Of a DNA stretch of 64,000 bases, positions 15,795 to 25,662 are shown in pieces (the first letter of the stretch is position 1; each line of letters starts with the position of its first letter). Made by a program: the position numbers and the translations under genes. The notes under the pieces were generated by a model. The model was given only the letters and a program-made list of their open reading frames with translations, made no database searches and was not told the origin of the DNA. This DNA is from Bacteroidaceae bacterium (GTDB lineage: Bacteria > Bacteroidota > Bacteroidia > Bacteroidales > Bacteroidaceae), in contig JAFRTJ010000013.1 of the NCBI GenBank assembly GCA_017427185.1, forward strand, positions 1 through 64,000, given 5' to 3'.

Positions 15795-18700
15795 TTGGAA
15801 TCCTCACGTTATTTATTCGTGAGCGCGCGAAAATTCATAGCAACTCTAATAGTAGCCAGTAGTGTTAATATACTGGCAGCTATGCATATTCCACACATTG
15901 CTCCGTCTGAATCATCCGTTCCTGCATTTTCTCCAGGCGAAGCTCCCAACGATACAGTCCCCAAGAAGAAATCTCGCAGCAAAGCAAAAAAAACTGTCGC
16001 TGAAGACATAAAAGACGTTACGAGAAAATCAGGTGATCTGGAAGACCCTGAGAATATCCAAACTACCGTAACCTATGACGAGAAGGACGACACGTACACC
16101 ATCGGCACCACGCTGGGGGGCGACGTGAAGGGTGACAAGAAAAGTGGAAGCTCAACCAGTCGAAACACTTCTACGAGTAACCGCAGTACGACAACAACCA
16201 ACAGGAACACGACATCGAAAACCAATAACAGCAACAGTCGCAACAGCAAGACCGGTACCAGCAGCACCTCGGGCGGAACCAACAATGGACCAGGAAACGT
16301 CATCCCTGGTCAGGCAGGCTATTCATTGGGAACTGCTACCAGTTATCTGACAGCTCCTATCCTGATGACTCCTGAGGAATATCAGGAATGGAGCCTGCGC
16401 CAAAGCATGAAGCGCTACTACTACGAGCGGAATGCAGAAGCTTTCGAAGCATCAGGAAAGAGCAAGTTCGACTTTACCGACATAAAGTTTGATTTGGGCC
16501 CTGCGGAGAAGATCTTTGGTCCTGGCGGCGTACAAATCAAAACTCAGGGTAGCGCAGAATTGAAAATGGGCGGAAACCTTAAGAAAGTGGACAATCCTGC
16601 CCTTGCAGCCAGCCGTCGCAAAACCTTTGGATTCGATTTCGACGAGAAGATCAACCTCAGCCTAAATGGTAAAGTGGGTGATAAAATTGACCTGAACCTC
16701 AACTACAACACAGAGGCGACCTTCAACTATGATACTCAGAACATGAAACTGAAGTATGATGGCAAAGAGGACGAGATTGTGAAGCTCATCGAGGCTGGCA
16801 ACATCTCATTCCCCAGCAACATGAGTCTCGTGCCTGGCGTCAGCAGTTTGTTCGGCCTGAGAACCGATGTCCAGTTTGGCAAACTGAAAATGCAGACTGT
16901 GATAAGTCAGAAGAAGAGTGCAAGCACAAGTGTTTCCAGCAAGGGAGGACAGCAGACCAACAGTTTCGAATTCAGTGCCACAAATTACGAGGAGAACCGC
17001 CACTTCTTCCTTTCTCATTTCTTCCGTGAGAGATACGACAAAAACATGAAGACACTCCCCACCATCGCAAGTGGAATCACCATCAAGCGAGTGGAAATAT
17101 GGGTAACCAACAAGAGCGCCAGCACAAACAACAACCGCAACATCATCGCTTTGGCTGACCTGGGAGAAAGTTCCTATATCAGCAATCCCCATTGGACAGC
17201 TTCAGGCATTCAGGTACCCAGCAACCGAAGCAACGACATGTACGAGAAACTGGTGAACAACTACAGCGAAGCTCGCGACATCAGTCAGGCGACCATGGTA
17301 CTCGATGGAATAGGTGATTTTGAGGGATCCGTGGACTACGAGAAACTGCAGAATGCACGTTTGCTGAGCAGCAGCGAATACACACTCAGCCCCAGTTTGG
17401 GATACGTCAGTCTGAACAACACCCTGCAGACCGACGACGTACTGGCCGTAGCATACGAATACACCTATGGTGGCACCACATATCAAGTGGGAGAATTTGC
17501 TTCCGACTTGAGCAACAATACGCAGGCTCTTTTTGTAAAGTTGCTGAAAGGTACCACAGGAAGTCCTCGCCTACCCATCTGGCGTTTGATGATGAAGAAC
17601 ATCTACAACCTGGGCGCCACTTCCGTTCAATCCGAGAAATTCCGATTGGATATCAAATACTTGAGCGATTCAACAGGTGTCTACCTGAGTTATTTGCCTG
17701 AAGAAAAGCTGAAGAACACCACGTTGCTGAAGGCTATGAACCTGGACCGCTTGGATGCCAACAACAACGCCAACAGCAACGGCCAATTCGACTTCGTGGA
17801 AGGATACACCATCAGGAAGGGACGAATCATCTTCCCTGTGGCTGAGCCCTTCGGCGAACATCTGCGCGAATGGATTGGCGACGATAGGATAGCCGATAAA
17901 TATTGTTTCCCTGAGCTCTACGACAGCACTAAGACTGTAGCAAAACAAATAGCAGAGCATGACAAGTTCTTGCTGACAGGTCGCTACAAGGGAAGCAGCG
18001 CTGCAGAAATAGATTTGGGAGTGACCAACATCGCCCAAGGTTCCGTTATTGTGACAGCTGGTGGTGTCACACTGACTGAGAACACAGACTATACCGTCGA
18101 TTACAGTATGGGTCGCGTGAACATTATTAATCAAAGTATTATAGACGCAGGAACAAACATCAGCGCCAGCGTGGAAAGCAACGACACCTATGGTATGCAG
18201 AGAAAGACCATGCTGGGAGTAAATCTGGATTACGAGGTTCACAAGAACCTGACTGTGGGCGGTACGATGATGTTCCTCAATGAGCAGCCTCTCACCACGA
18301 AGGTGAACATGGGAAGCGAACCCCTGAAGAACACCTTGCTTGGTGGACACATTAATTGGAAGAAGGAATCCCAGTGGCTGACCAACATGATTGACAAGAT
18401 TCCTCTCATTCAGGCTACTCAACCCAGCCAGATTACCTTCAATGGAGAAATCGCTGACCTGATGGCTGGTCAGAATAAGAAGATACAAGGTGGAGCCTCT
18501 TATCTGGATGACTTCGAAAGCAGCACTCAGAAAATTTCTCTGACGCAACCCACCTATTGGACGATGTGCTCTACGCCCAGCATGTTCTCTGAGAGCAAAC
18601 TAACTGGCGATCTGCAATATGGCTACAACCGTGCCCTGATGGCTTGGTACTATGTGGATCCTATCTTCACCCGTCGAAGCAGCACGCTGACTCCCAGCCA

Positions 18701-21700
18701 CATCAAGAGCGACTTGGTCCAACTCTCCAATCACTATGTCCGCGAGGTGTACGAGCGTGAACTCTATCCTCAAAAGGCACAGAACAGCTACACCAGCGCC
18801 AGCAGTCTTTCCGTGCTGAACCTGGCTTACTATCCCAACGAGCGCGGCCCTTACAACCTGACAACCGATGTTGACCAGAATGGTCATCTTCTGAACCCTC
18901 GCGAGAAGTGGGGCGGTCTGATGCGGAGGATGGAAAACACAGACTTCGAGCAGCAGAATATTGAATACATCGAGTTCTGGATGATGGATCCATTCATCTA
19001 CAGCCGCGACAAAACGGGTGACTTCGGTGGAGATTTCTACATCAACCTTGGTGAAGTGAGCGAAGACATTCTGAAGGATGGCAAGAAATACTTTGAGAGT
19101 GGAATGCCTGTCGACGGAAACGAGCGCTACTATACGACCACCATTTGGGGACGCGTGCCCAACAGTTCCAGTGTGACATACGCCTTTAACAATGAAAGCG
19201 GAGCTCGTGCCCGTCAAGACGTTGGACTCAACGGCTTGACCAATGAGGAAGAACAGCAATTCGGCACTTACAATACGTTCCTGCAAGAGATTCAAAACAA
19301 GGTAAATGCTCAGGTCTATGACAGCTTGCGGAACGACCCTGCCAACGATGACTACCACTACTATCGTGGCACAGATTTCGACCAGTTGCAAACCAGCATC
19401 CTGGACCGTTACAAGCGTATCAATATGCCTCAGGGCAACAGCGCCGACAGCGACACGAATCCTGAGAGTTACGAGACAGCATGGAAGAGCACCCCAGATT
19501 TGGAGGACATCAACCAGGACTTCACTCTGAACGAATACGAGAAATACTATCAGTATCACATCAGTATCCGCCCTGAGGACATGGTAGTAGGCCGCAATCA
19601 CATTGCAGACAAGCGGACAGCCAGCGTGAAACTGCGCGACGGTAATACAGAGGAGTGTACATGGTACCTCTTCCGTATCCCATTGGATGCCTATGACAGC
19701 AAGGAAGGCAGCATTTCCGACTTCACCAGCATCCGTTTCATGCGTATGTTCCTGACTGGATTCCAAGAGGATGTCATCCTGCGTTTGGCAACTCTCGATT
19801 TGGTACATGGGGACTGGCGCACTTATGAGCAAGCACTTTATACGGGCGAAGCTCCCGCTGTGAGCGGAAGTATTGCTGTCAGCGTGGTCAACATCGAGGA
19901 GAATGGCGACAAGGAACCTGTGAACTATGTCCTGCCTCCAGGTGTCAGCCGTATCACAGACCCCACCCAGACTCAGTTGGTAGAGAGCAACGAGCAGGCT
20001 ATGTCCATGATTGCCAGCAACCTCTCGCCTGGCGATGCTCGTGCTGTCTATAAGAACTGCTCTTACGACATGCGCCGCTACAAGCATCTGCAGATGTTTG
20101 TGCATGCCAACGCCTTGGCTCAGGACATCACCGGCCTCCAGAATGGAGAAACCAGCATATTCCTTCGTTTGGGTTCTGACTACAAGAGCAATTTCTACGA
20201 ATACGAAGTTCCTCTGACCCTCACTCCTGAAGGACATTACGACACGTATTCTGCAGCAGGATGCCGTGCGGTTTGGCCTGAGAGCAACATGATTGATGTC
20301 GACCTGGACATTTTCACAGCACTTAAGAAAGCACGCAACGCGCTCAAGAGTGCAGGAGCCGCCTCGTTCAACTCCCTCTACAGCGAATACGACAGCAACA
20401 ATCCCAGCAATCGGCTCTCCGTGATGGGTAATCCTACTTTGGGCGAAGTGAAAACCATCATGATCGGTATCCGCAACAATGGTCGCACCGTCAAGTCCGT
20501 GGAGGTTTGGGTCAACGAGCTCCGTCTGCAGGAATTCACCAACGAAGGCGGTTGGGCTGCTCAAGGAAACCTGAACATGCAGCTTTCCGACATCGGTTCA
20601 GTAAACATGACAGCTCACGTAGAGGCTGCAGGATTTGGTGGTATCGAGCAGAACGTTCTGAGCCGTTCCGATGAAGACTCCTACAACTATGCCATAACGA
20701 CCAACATGGAATTGGGACGTCTGCTTCCTGAGAAAGCAAGAGTCAATTTCCCGTTCTACTACAGCTACAACAAGGAGACCATCATGCCCAAGTACAATCC
20801 TTTCGATACCGATATGCTGCTCAAGGATGCTCTCGATGCTTTGGCCACCGAAGAGGAGAAAGACTCTCTGAAATCCCTCACCACACATACTGAAACGAGC
20901 AAGAACCTGAGTTTCAGCGGCGTGAAAGTCAACATTGGCAACAAGAAGCATCCCCTCCCGATGGATCCCAGCAACTTCACCTTCAACTACAGCCACATGT
21001 CGCAGACCACAGAAGGAGAAACCATCATCTACGAGCACGAGAAGCGATGGAAGGGAGGTCTGAACTATTCCTGGAGTCCCAACTGGAAAGCATGGGAACC
21101 CTTCAAGGATCTCAAGAGCAAATCGAAGTGGCTCGATCTGGTGAAGGCTCAAAACCTGTCTTTCGCTCCTCAGAGTATCACATTCAGCACAGATCTCAAC
21201 CGTACGTATTCTGAGTCGCAGGAACGTGACCTCGACAACATCGACAACCCAACGGCCTTACCTGCCATCTTCAGCCAGAGCTATCTTTGGAACCGGTCAT
21301 TCCAGCTGCGTTGGGATATCTTCAAGGCTCTCCATTTCAATTTCCAGAGCGGAACCCGCGCAGAAGTGGAGGAACCCTACATGCAGGTCAACAAGGATCT
21401 CTATCCCGATCTCTACGAGGCCTGGAAAGACTCCGTCCGCACGAGTTTGAAGCACTTTGGCCGTCCTTTGGATTATAGCCAGAGCACGCAGGTGAGCTAC
21501 AAGGTTCCATTGGAAAAGATTCCATGCTTCGACTGGGTGAGTGCAGATGGCAGCTACAACGGAACCTATTCTTGGAAACGAGGTACCATGATGGAGGACG
21601 GAAGCACCTTGGGCAACACCATCAACAGCCAGCGTACCGTGAACCTCAACGGAAAGCTGAACCTGGAAACTCTCTACAACCATTCCACTTTCCTGAAGGA

Positions 21701-23714
21701 TGCCAACAAGCGCTTCTCTGCCTCCAGTGCCAAGAACGAGGCAAACAAGAAGAAGCAGGAAAAGAAAAAGGCCGACGAGGCAAAGAAGAAGCAAGAGGAA
21801 CAGGAAAAGGCTGCTCGCCAGAAAGCTGAGGCTGAGGCTGCCAAGACAGGTGTGCCCGTCGATTCCATCCTTGCAAAACAGGCTCAGCGCCAATCCAACG
21901 CGAAGGGACAGAGCCAGAAGAAGGTGGACGAGAAAAAGAACAAAGGATACGCAGAGGAAATCACTCTCATCCCTGACAGCATCATCCAAATCACCCACAA
22001 CCAGAAGAGCAACCGCATTCGCGTAACAGCGATGGACAGCACGGGACATCCCTACAAACTGAAATACAAGAAGGTGGACGAGAACACGCTGAAGATCACC
22101 CGTGCCCCAGAGGACACCACTCAAATCCGCCTGAACGTAATCGCTCTACCAAAACGGGAGGAGCAGAAATGGTATGGTATGGCTCAAGCAGGGGCACGCT
22201 TCCTGATGATGCTGCGCAACGTAAGTGTGTCCTACCGCAACACGTTCAACCTCGCCCTGCCTGGCTTCTTGCCTGATGTAGGCGACATGTTGGGACAGAA
22301 GAAAGTGGCTGGAGCATTCAGCCCTGGCATGGATTTCGGATTCGGACTGATTGGCGACAGCTATATCGATAAGGCAAAGGAAAACCGCTGGCTGCTGATG
22401 TCCGACAGCGTCTCCACTCCTGCTACCACATCCAGTACAGAAGACGTGCAGGTCAAAGCCAGCTTGGAGCCCTTCACCGATCTGAAGATTGATCTCAGCA
22501 TGAGTCGGACCGACAACCACAACAAGAGCATCCAGTACATGTATCTGGGCAACCCAACAACTCGAAGCGGCTCGTTCAACATTACCACCATCAGCCTGAA
22601 AACAGCCTTCGCCAGCAATGGGAATGTCAACAACGGATACTACAACAAGAACTTCGATAAGTTCCAGCAGTATCTCGACATCTATCAGCAGCGTGTCGAG
22701 CAACGCTACAGCGGCACCCCCTATCCCAGTAATGTGGGGCACACGGGAACCTTCAACCCAGAGAACGGAACGGTGAGCAAGTACAGCAGCGACGTGATGG
22801 TCCCTGCCTTCCTGGCAGCCTACACGGGTGGCAATCCCCACAGAAACAGTCTCGACATATTCCCATCTCTGGCCAAGATGCTTCCCAACTGGAGTGTGGC
22901 ATACAAGGGACTCTCCAACCTGCCCTTCCTGCGCGACCATTTCAAGAGCGTACAGCTCACTCATGCCTACAAGAGCGTCTATGCCGTAGGAAGCTACAAC
23001 AGCTACAGCTCCTGGATTGAAGCAATGGAATCCGGCGGCAGCATGGGGTACATGCTCAACACCACCACAGGAACCTACGTTCCCAGCTCAATGTACGACA
23101 TCAGCACCGTCTCCATCAACGAGAGCTTCTCTCCCTTGGTGGGTCTGAACTTCACGTTCAACAACGACATGACGCTCAAGATGGAATACCGCACCACCCG
23201 CGTCCTCACCCTGAGCATGACCAGCGCTCAACTCAACGAGACAGGTTCCAAGGATATTGTTCTCGGATGGGGCTACAAGATTGCCGACTTCAAGATTGCC
23301 AGTCTTTTCCGTGGAAAGAGTGCCAGCCAGCAGCAAGCCCGAAACTCCAAGAGCAAGAAGAAGAACAGCCGCGACGATGACGAGAGGGATGCCGACGGAA
23401 AGAGGAATGCTCAAAACAGCACCAACTCGAAGAACAGCCGAAGCAATTTTGCCCACTCGCTGAATCTCCGCTTCGACTTCAGCCTGCGCAACCAGGATGC
23501 CATCAAGCGCGATCTCCAGACCAGCCTCTCCGAAGCAACATCTGGAAGCAAAGCTATCAAGACGAGTGCTGCCATCGAGTATGCGATGAGCCGCATGGTA
23601 TCCATGAGTCTCTATTATGACCGCCAGCGCTCCCAGCCCCTGCTCTCCAGCAGCAGCTATCCCACCATCACGCAAGACTTCGGCATGAGCATGAAGTTCT
23701 CCCTCACCCGATAA
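15795..23714 (+). CDS. sprA: T9SS outer-membrane translocon SprA
   Basis: This 2639-residue protein is SprA, the giant beta-barrel that forms the type IX secretion channel (Sov in Porphyromonas). Residues 1-29 form a weak signal peptide. No ATG is in frame at the N-terminus, so the TTG at 15795 is the best start. Residues 100-170 are Ser/Thr/Asn-rich and low in complexity. Conserved SprA blocks follow, for example LGPAEKIFGPGGVQIKTQGSAEL and KINLSLNGKVGDKIDLNLNYN, and the barrel repeats run to the end. A charged Lys/Glu/Ala stretch at about 1975-2020 is probably a helical loop insert. A second Lys/Arg/Asn-rich insert lies at about 2505-2555. The C-terminus is a typical barrel strand (DFGMSMKFSLTR). 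It is slightly longer than usual (about 2400-2500). Confidence 0.95.
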   Translation: MESSRYLFVSARKFIATLIVASSVNILAAMHIPHIAPSESSVPAFSPGEAPNDTVPKKKSRSKAKKTVAEDIKDVTRKSGDLEDPENIQTTVTYDEKDDTYTIGTTLGGDVKGDKKSGSSTSRNTSTSNRSTTTTNRNTTSKTNNSNSRNSKTGTSSTSGGTNNGPGNVIPGQAGYSLGTATSYLTAPILMTPEEYQEWSLRQSMKRYYYERNAEAFEASGKSKFDFTDIKFDLGPAEKIFGPGGVQIKTQGSAELKMGGNLKKVDNPALAASRRKTFGFDFDEKINLSLNGKVGDKIDLNLNYNTEATFNYDTQNMKLKYDGKEDEIVKLIEAGNISFPSNMSLVPGVSSLFGLRTDVQFGKLKMQTVISQKKSASTSVSSKGGQQTNSFEFSATNYEENRHFFLSHFFRERYDKNMKTLPTIASGITIKRVEIWVTNKSASTNNNRNIIALADLGESSYISNPHWTASGIQVPSNRSNDMYEKLVNNYSEARDISQATMVLDGIGDFEGSVDYEKLQNARLLSSSEYTLSPSLGYVSLNNTLQTDDVLAVAYEYTYGGTTYQVGEFASDLSNNTQALFVKLLKGTTGSPRLPIWRLMMKNIYNLGATSVQSEKFRLDIKYLSDSTGVYLSYLPEEKLKNTTLLKAMNLDRLDANNNANSNGQFDFVEGYTIRKGRIIFPVAEPFGEHLREWIGDDRIADKYCFPELYDSTKTVAKQIAEHDKFLLTGRYKGSSAAEIDLGVTNIAQGSVIVTAGGVTLTENTDYTVDYSMGRVNIINQSIIDAGTNISASVESNDTYGMQRKTMLGVNLDYEVHKNLTVGGTMMFLNEQPLTTKVNMGSEPLKNTLLGGHINWKKESQWLTNMIDKIPLIQATQPSQITFNGEIADLMAGQNKKIQGGASYLDDFESSTQKISLTQPTYWTMCSTPSMFSESKLTGDLQYGYNRALMAWYYVDPIFTRRSSTLTPSHIKSDLVQLSNHYVREVYERELYPQKAQNSYTSASSLSVLNLAYYPNERGPYNLTTDVDQNGHLLNPREKWGGLMRRMENTDFEQQNIEYIEFWMMDPFIYSRDKTGDFGGDFYINLGEVSEDILKDGKKYFESGMPVDGNERYYTTTIWGRVPNSSSVTYAFNNESGARARQDVGLNGLTNEEEQQFGTYNTFLQEIQNKVNAQVYDSLRNDPANDDYHYYRGTDFDQLQTSILDRYKRINMPQGNSADSDTNPESYETAWKSTPDLEDINQDFTLNEYEKYYQYHISIRPEDMVVGRNHIADKRTASVKLRDGNTEECTWYLFRIPLDAYDSKEGSISDFTSIRFMRMFLTGFQEDVILRLATLDLVHGDWRTYEQALYTGEAPAVSGSIAVSVVNIEENGDKEPVNYVLPPGVSRITDPTQTQLVESNEQAMSMIASNLSPGDARAVYKNCSYDMRRYKHLQMFVHANALAQDITGLQNGETSIFLRLGSDYKSNFYEYEVPLTLTPEGHYDTYSAAGCRAVWPESNMIDVDLDIFTALKKARNALKSAGAASFNSLYSEYDSNNPSNRLSVMGNPTLGEVKTIMIGIRNNGRTVKSVEVWVNELRLQEFTNEGGWAAQGNLNMQLSDIGSVNMTAHVEAAGFGGIEQNVLSRSDEDSYNYAITTNMELGRLLPEKARVNFPFYYSYNKETIMPKYNPFDTDMLLKDALDALATEEEKDSLKSLTTHTETSKNLSFSGVKVNIGNKKHPLPMDPSNFTFNYSHMSQTTEGETIIYEHEKRWKGGLNYSWSPNWKAWEPFKDLKSKSKWLDLVKAQNLSFAPQSITFSTDLNRTYSESQERDLDNIDNPTALPAIFSQSYLWNRSFQLRWDIFKALHFNFQSGTRAEVEEPYMQVNKDLYPDLYEAWKDSVRTSLKHFGRPLDYSQSTQVSYKVPLEKIPCFDWVSADGSYNGTYSWKRGTMMEDGSTLGNTINSQRTVNLNGKLNLETLYNHSTFLKDANKRFSASSAKNEANKKKQEKKKADEAKKKQEEQEKAARQKAEAEAAKTGVPVDSILAKQAQRQSNAKGQSQKKVDEKKNKGYAEEITLIPDSIIQITHNQKSNRIRVTAMDSTGHPYKLKYKKVDENTLKITRAPEDTTQIRLNVIALPKREEQKWYGMAQAGARFLMMLRNVSVSYRNTFNLALPGFLPDVGDMLGQKKVAGAFSPGMDFGFGLIGDSYIDKAKENRWLLMSDSVSTPATTSSTEDVQVKASLEPFTDLKIDLSMSRTDNHNKSIQYMYLGNPTTRSGSFNITTISLKTAFASNGNVNNGYYNKNFDKFQQYLDIYQQRVEQRYSGTPYPSNVGHTGTFNPENGTVSKYSSDVMVPAFLAAYTGGNPHRNSLDIFPSLAKMLPNWSVAYKGLSNLPFLRDHFKSVQLTHAYKSVYAVGSYNSYSSWIEAMESGGSMGYMLNTTTGTYVPSSMYDISTVSINESFSPLVGLNFTFNNDMTLKMEYRTTRVLTLSMTSAQLNETGSKDIVLGWGYKIADFKIASLFRGKSASQQQARNSKSKKKNSRDDDERDADGKRNAQNSTNSKNSRSNFAHSLNLRFDFSLRNQDAIKRDLQTSLSEATSGSKAIKTSAAIEYAMSRMVSMSLYYDRQRSQPLLSSSSYPTITQDFGMSMKFSLTR

Positions 23715-23747
23715 GCAACTCCCTACCTACCTTCGTGGGCCTGAGCC

Positions 23748-24275
23748 CTATTTGATTGTTTGCAATTCTGTCAGCAAGGTTTCACACGTTGGCAGGACAT
23801 CATCGGTATGAATGTAACGGATGATGCCATTACGGTCGCAGATGTAAATGCGGGGAATGAGCGAGGTGGCAAATAGATTGTAGATCGAACGGTCTGCCTG
23901 TGGGGAGTAGGTCATAGAGAAACTCTTCGACTGCCAATAGCGCTCAATTTCTGCCTGCCCCTGTGCGCGAGCGATGAGAAGAACAGGTATTGCTGTACGG
24001 TCAACCGAATCCCATAGACACTGCACCTCTGGAAGCTCTTTCTGGCAATCAGGACAGGTTGTGGCAAAGAAAACAATGACAGACGGACGTCCCTTAAGGT
24101 CAGACGTGGCGACAGAAGTCCCATCATTCATCTTCACGGAAAAAGTGGGCAGAGCATCGCCCACACCCAGATCAGCGCCCTTCATCTCGTCAGGGTCGCA
24201 ACTCATGCACGTCAAACACAACAAAATCAGTCCCCATGCGAAACAACGCATAATATTTCTTTTCATCCCAATCAT
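23748..24275 (-). CDS. Thioredoxin-like (TlpA/ResA type) lipoprotein
   Basis: This 175-residue redoxin has an N-terminal signal and probable lipidation at C26 (LTCMSC, an imperfect lipobox). The redox motif is TTCPDCQKELP (C74 and C77), within a thioredoxin fold that starts GDALPTFSVKMNDGT. It likely reduces or exchanges disulfides of exported proteins. An alternative start three codons later (MKRNIM, 24266) is equally plausible. It is convergent with sprA, only 33 bp away. Confidence 0.85.
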   Translation of the reverse strand: MIGMKRNIMRCFAWGLILLCLTCMSCDPDEMKGADLGVGDALPTFSVKMNDGTSVATSDLKGRPSVIVFFATTCPDCQKELPEVQCLWDSVDRTAIPVLLIARAQGQAEIERYWQSKSFSMTYSPQADRSIYNLFATSLIPRIYICDRNGIIRYIHTDDVLPTCETLLTELQTIK

Positions 24276-24449
24276 TCCTTCTTCTTACAACTTTAATATG
24301 AATGTCATACGTTTTCACGACCAATGTCTTTGCAAAGTAACAACTTTTTTCATTTGCCACAAAAGCAACCAGTCCCTTACCTTTCCACATTTATTGTTTT
24401 TTAACTAGCAGCCTAGAAACAGAAAAATACTATTGAGAAAAATTTTGTT

Positions 24450-24457
24450 TAATTTTG
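24450..24457 (+). promoter_or_regulatory. -7 box of the C_GCAxxG gene
   Basis: TAATTTTG fits TAnnTTTG. It would start transcription near 24464, which excludes the in-frame ATG at 24455 and supports the ATG at 24482. Confidence 0.5.
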
Positions 24458-24481
24458 CACCCAAAATTCAGTTATCAGAAG

Positions 24482-24976
24482 ATGGAAAGCAAATACGAAG
24501 AAAGGGTGAGGCGAGCCGTGGACAATTTCATGCAGGGCTACGGCTGTTGCCAGAGTGTGGTGGCCGCCTTTGCCGACCTCTACGGGTTCAGCGACGAGCA
24601 GGCCAAGCGTGTCAGTGCAGGGTTCGGAGGCGGAGTGGGACGCTTGCGCATGATGTGCGGCGCCGTGTCGGGAATCGTCATTCTGGTCGGAATGGATTGC
24701 GGACAGACAGAAGGCTCTGACCGTCAGGGCAAGTCCGCTTGCTATAAGGTCGTCCAGGAGCTCCTCCATGAGAGCGAGGAAGAGAATGGCTCCCTGATTT
24801 GCGCTGATCTCCTCGGACTCAACGGCAAGGTCGTTCGTGGCAACTATCAGGCCTCTGAACGTACCGCCGAGTACTACAAGTCTCGTCCCTGTGCCGCCAA
24901 AGTGGAGAGCGCTGCCCGCATCTTCGCGCACTATTTGGAACAAAAAGATAGTAAGAAAGATGATGGGAGTATTTGA
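24482..24976 (+). CDS. C_GCAxxG_C_C family (putative redox-active) protein
   Basis: This 164-residue protein carries the signature of the C_GCAxxG_C_C family: paired cysteines GYGCCQSVVAAF (C22, C23), SAGFGGGVGRLRMMCGAVSG (C59) and a late cysteine in SRPCAAKV. Members are often annotated as putative redox-active or metal-binding proteins, sometimes near electron-transfer genes, with no settled function. The start at 24482 (MESKYEERV) is preferred over the upstream in-frame ATG at 24455 because of the promoter position. The next 686 bases hold no gene. Confidence 0.85.
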   Translation: MESKYEERVRRAVDNFMQGYGCCQSVVAAFADLYGFSDEQAKRVSAGFGGGVGRLRMMCGAVSGIVILVGMDCGQTEGSDRQGKSACYKVVQELLHESEEENGSLICADLLGLNGKVVRGNYQASERTAEYYKSRPCAAKVESAARIFAHYLEQKDSKKDDGSI

Positions 24977-25026
24977 AAAATCCTTACAAATATAACGCAT
25001 AAAAATTTAGAAATTTCCGTTACCCC

Positions 25027-25122
25027 AACTTGTTGGACACGAGGATGAGACTCGTCGAAATCGACTCTTTAACACGTCGACTTCCTCTTTCCGACACGGG
25101 ATTCAAGTTGTTTTTACATGTT
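25027..25122 (+). repeat. 22-bp phased octamer array, five degenerate units
   Basis: AACTTGTT (25027), GACTCGTC (25049), AACACGTC (25071), GACACGGG (25093) and TACATGTT (25115) recur at exactly 22 bp. The interiors are unrelated except for a tendency to start with G. The array opens the gene-free stretch downstream of the C_GCAxxG gene. Confidence 0.6.
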
Positions 25123-25169
25123 TTTATGGGGAGGGGGACTGAGAGGGCGGTTCTTGATGTATTCCGCAC

Positions 25170-25352
25170 ACTGTTGCACTGTTGCACTGTTGCATTTCGA
25201 TTTTCAATTTAGTTGCAGAGTATGTAGGTGTATTTTTTATATTTTATATTATATAATACTATAGTATTATATAATATAAAATATAAAGTCAATTTCTCCT
25301 TGCAGCATCATTCTTTCCATCTTGATTTGCAACAGTGCAACAGTGCAACAGT
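25170..25352. repeat. Inverted triplicate octamers flanking a perfect 52-bp AT palindrome
   Basis: The left arm (25170-25194) is ACTGTTGC three times plus A. The right arm (25328-25352) is its exact reverse complement, with GCAACAGT three times preceded by T. The arms are 133 bp apart. Between them, 25236-25287 is a perfect 52-bp palindrome of A/T except for one C-G pair near the centre (ACTATAGT at 25258-25265). The whole could fold as a large nested cruciform or RNA hairpin. No open reading frame crosses it. Confidence 0.95.
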
Positions 25353-25447
25353 CTTCCCCTAAAAAGTTGAACGATTCTCTCTAAACCCTTGTTTTTGTTG
25401 AATAGGCTCCGCGGAAAGCTGTTCAATCATATTCAGAGTTTGCGGTG

Positions 25448-25455
25448 CAAAGGTA
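25448..25455 (-). promoter_or_regulatory. Orphan leftward -7 box in the gene-free stretch
   Basis: TACCTTTG on the minus strand has a TTTG at 25478-25481 upstream, at a 22-bp gap. Transcription would run left through the nested palindrome, where there is no gene. A hairpin (TTGAATAG with TGTTCAA, 25399-25427) would lie just inside the transcript. Confidence 0.4.
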
Positions 25456-25662
25456 TGTCTTCATCTGTAAAGCCTTGCAAAGATGATACTCTTACCACGA
25501 AAAGCCAGAACTCCTCTAAAAACCCCTCCCATTCGCCATAGAATCGCCCGAAACGCCTTTGGCGTACACTCCATCACCCGCAGCGAAAAGAGGCGCTCTG
25601 CGGGGCTTTCTCGCGCTGAAGGCAAAACCTGGCGGCAGAAAGCAGTCCGAAGAGAAAGGGAC
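25456..25662. other. Gene-free sequence downstream of the CCA-type gene
   Basis: No reading frame with coding character is seen. GC-rich short inverted segments at about 25545-25620 (around AACGCCTTTGGCGT and CGCTCTGCGGGGC) could end transcription of the leftward operon, but no T-tract was found. Confidence 0.4.

Noticed and set aside
18600..20564. Long open frame on the minus strand inside sprA (over 650 codons)
   Set aside because: It is fully antisense to a well-conserved SprA segment, has no family features, and follows from the codon bias of sprA.
25236..25287. Chromosome dimer resolution (dif) site or replication terminus
   Set aside because: The palindrome is far longer and more AT-rich than a XerCD site, and I could not match the two 11-bp arms with a 6-bp centre.
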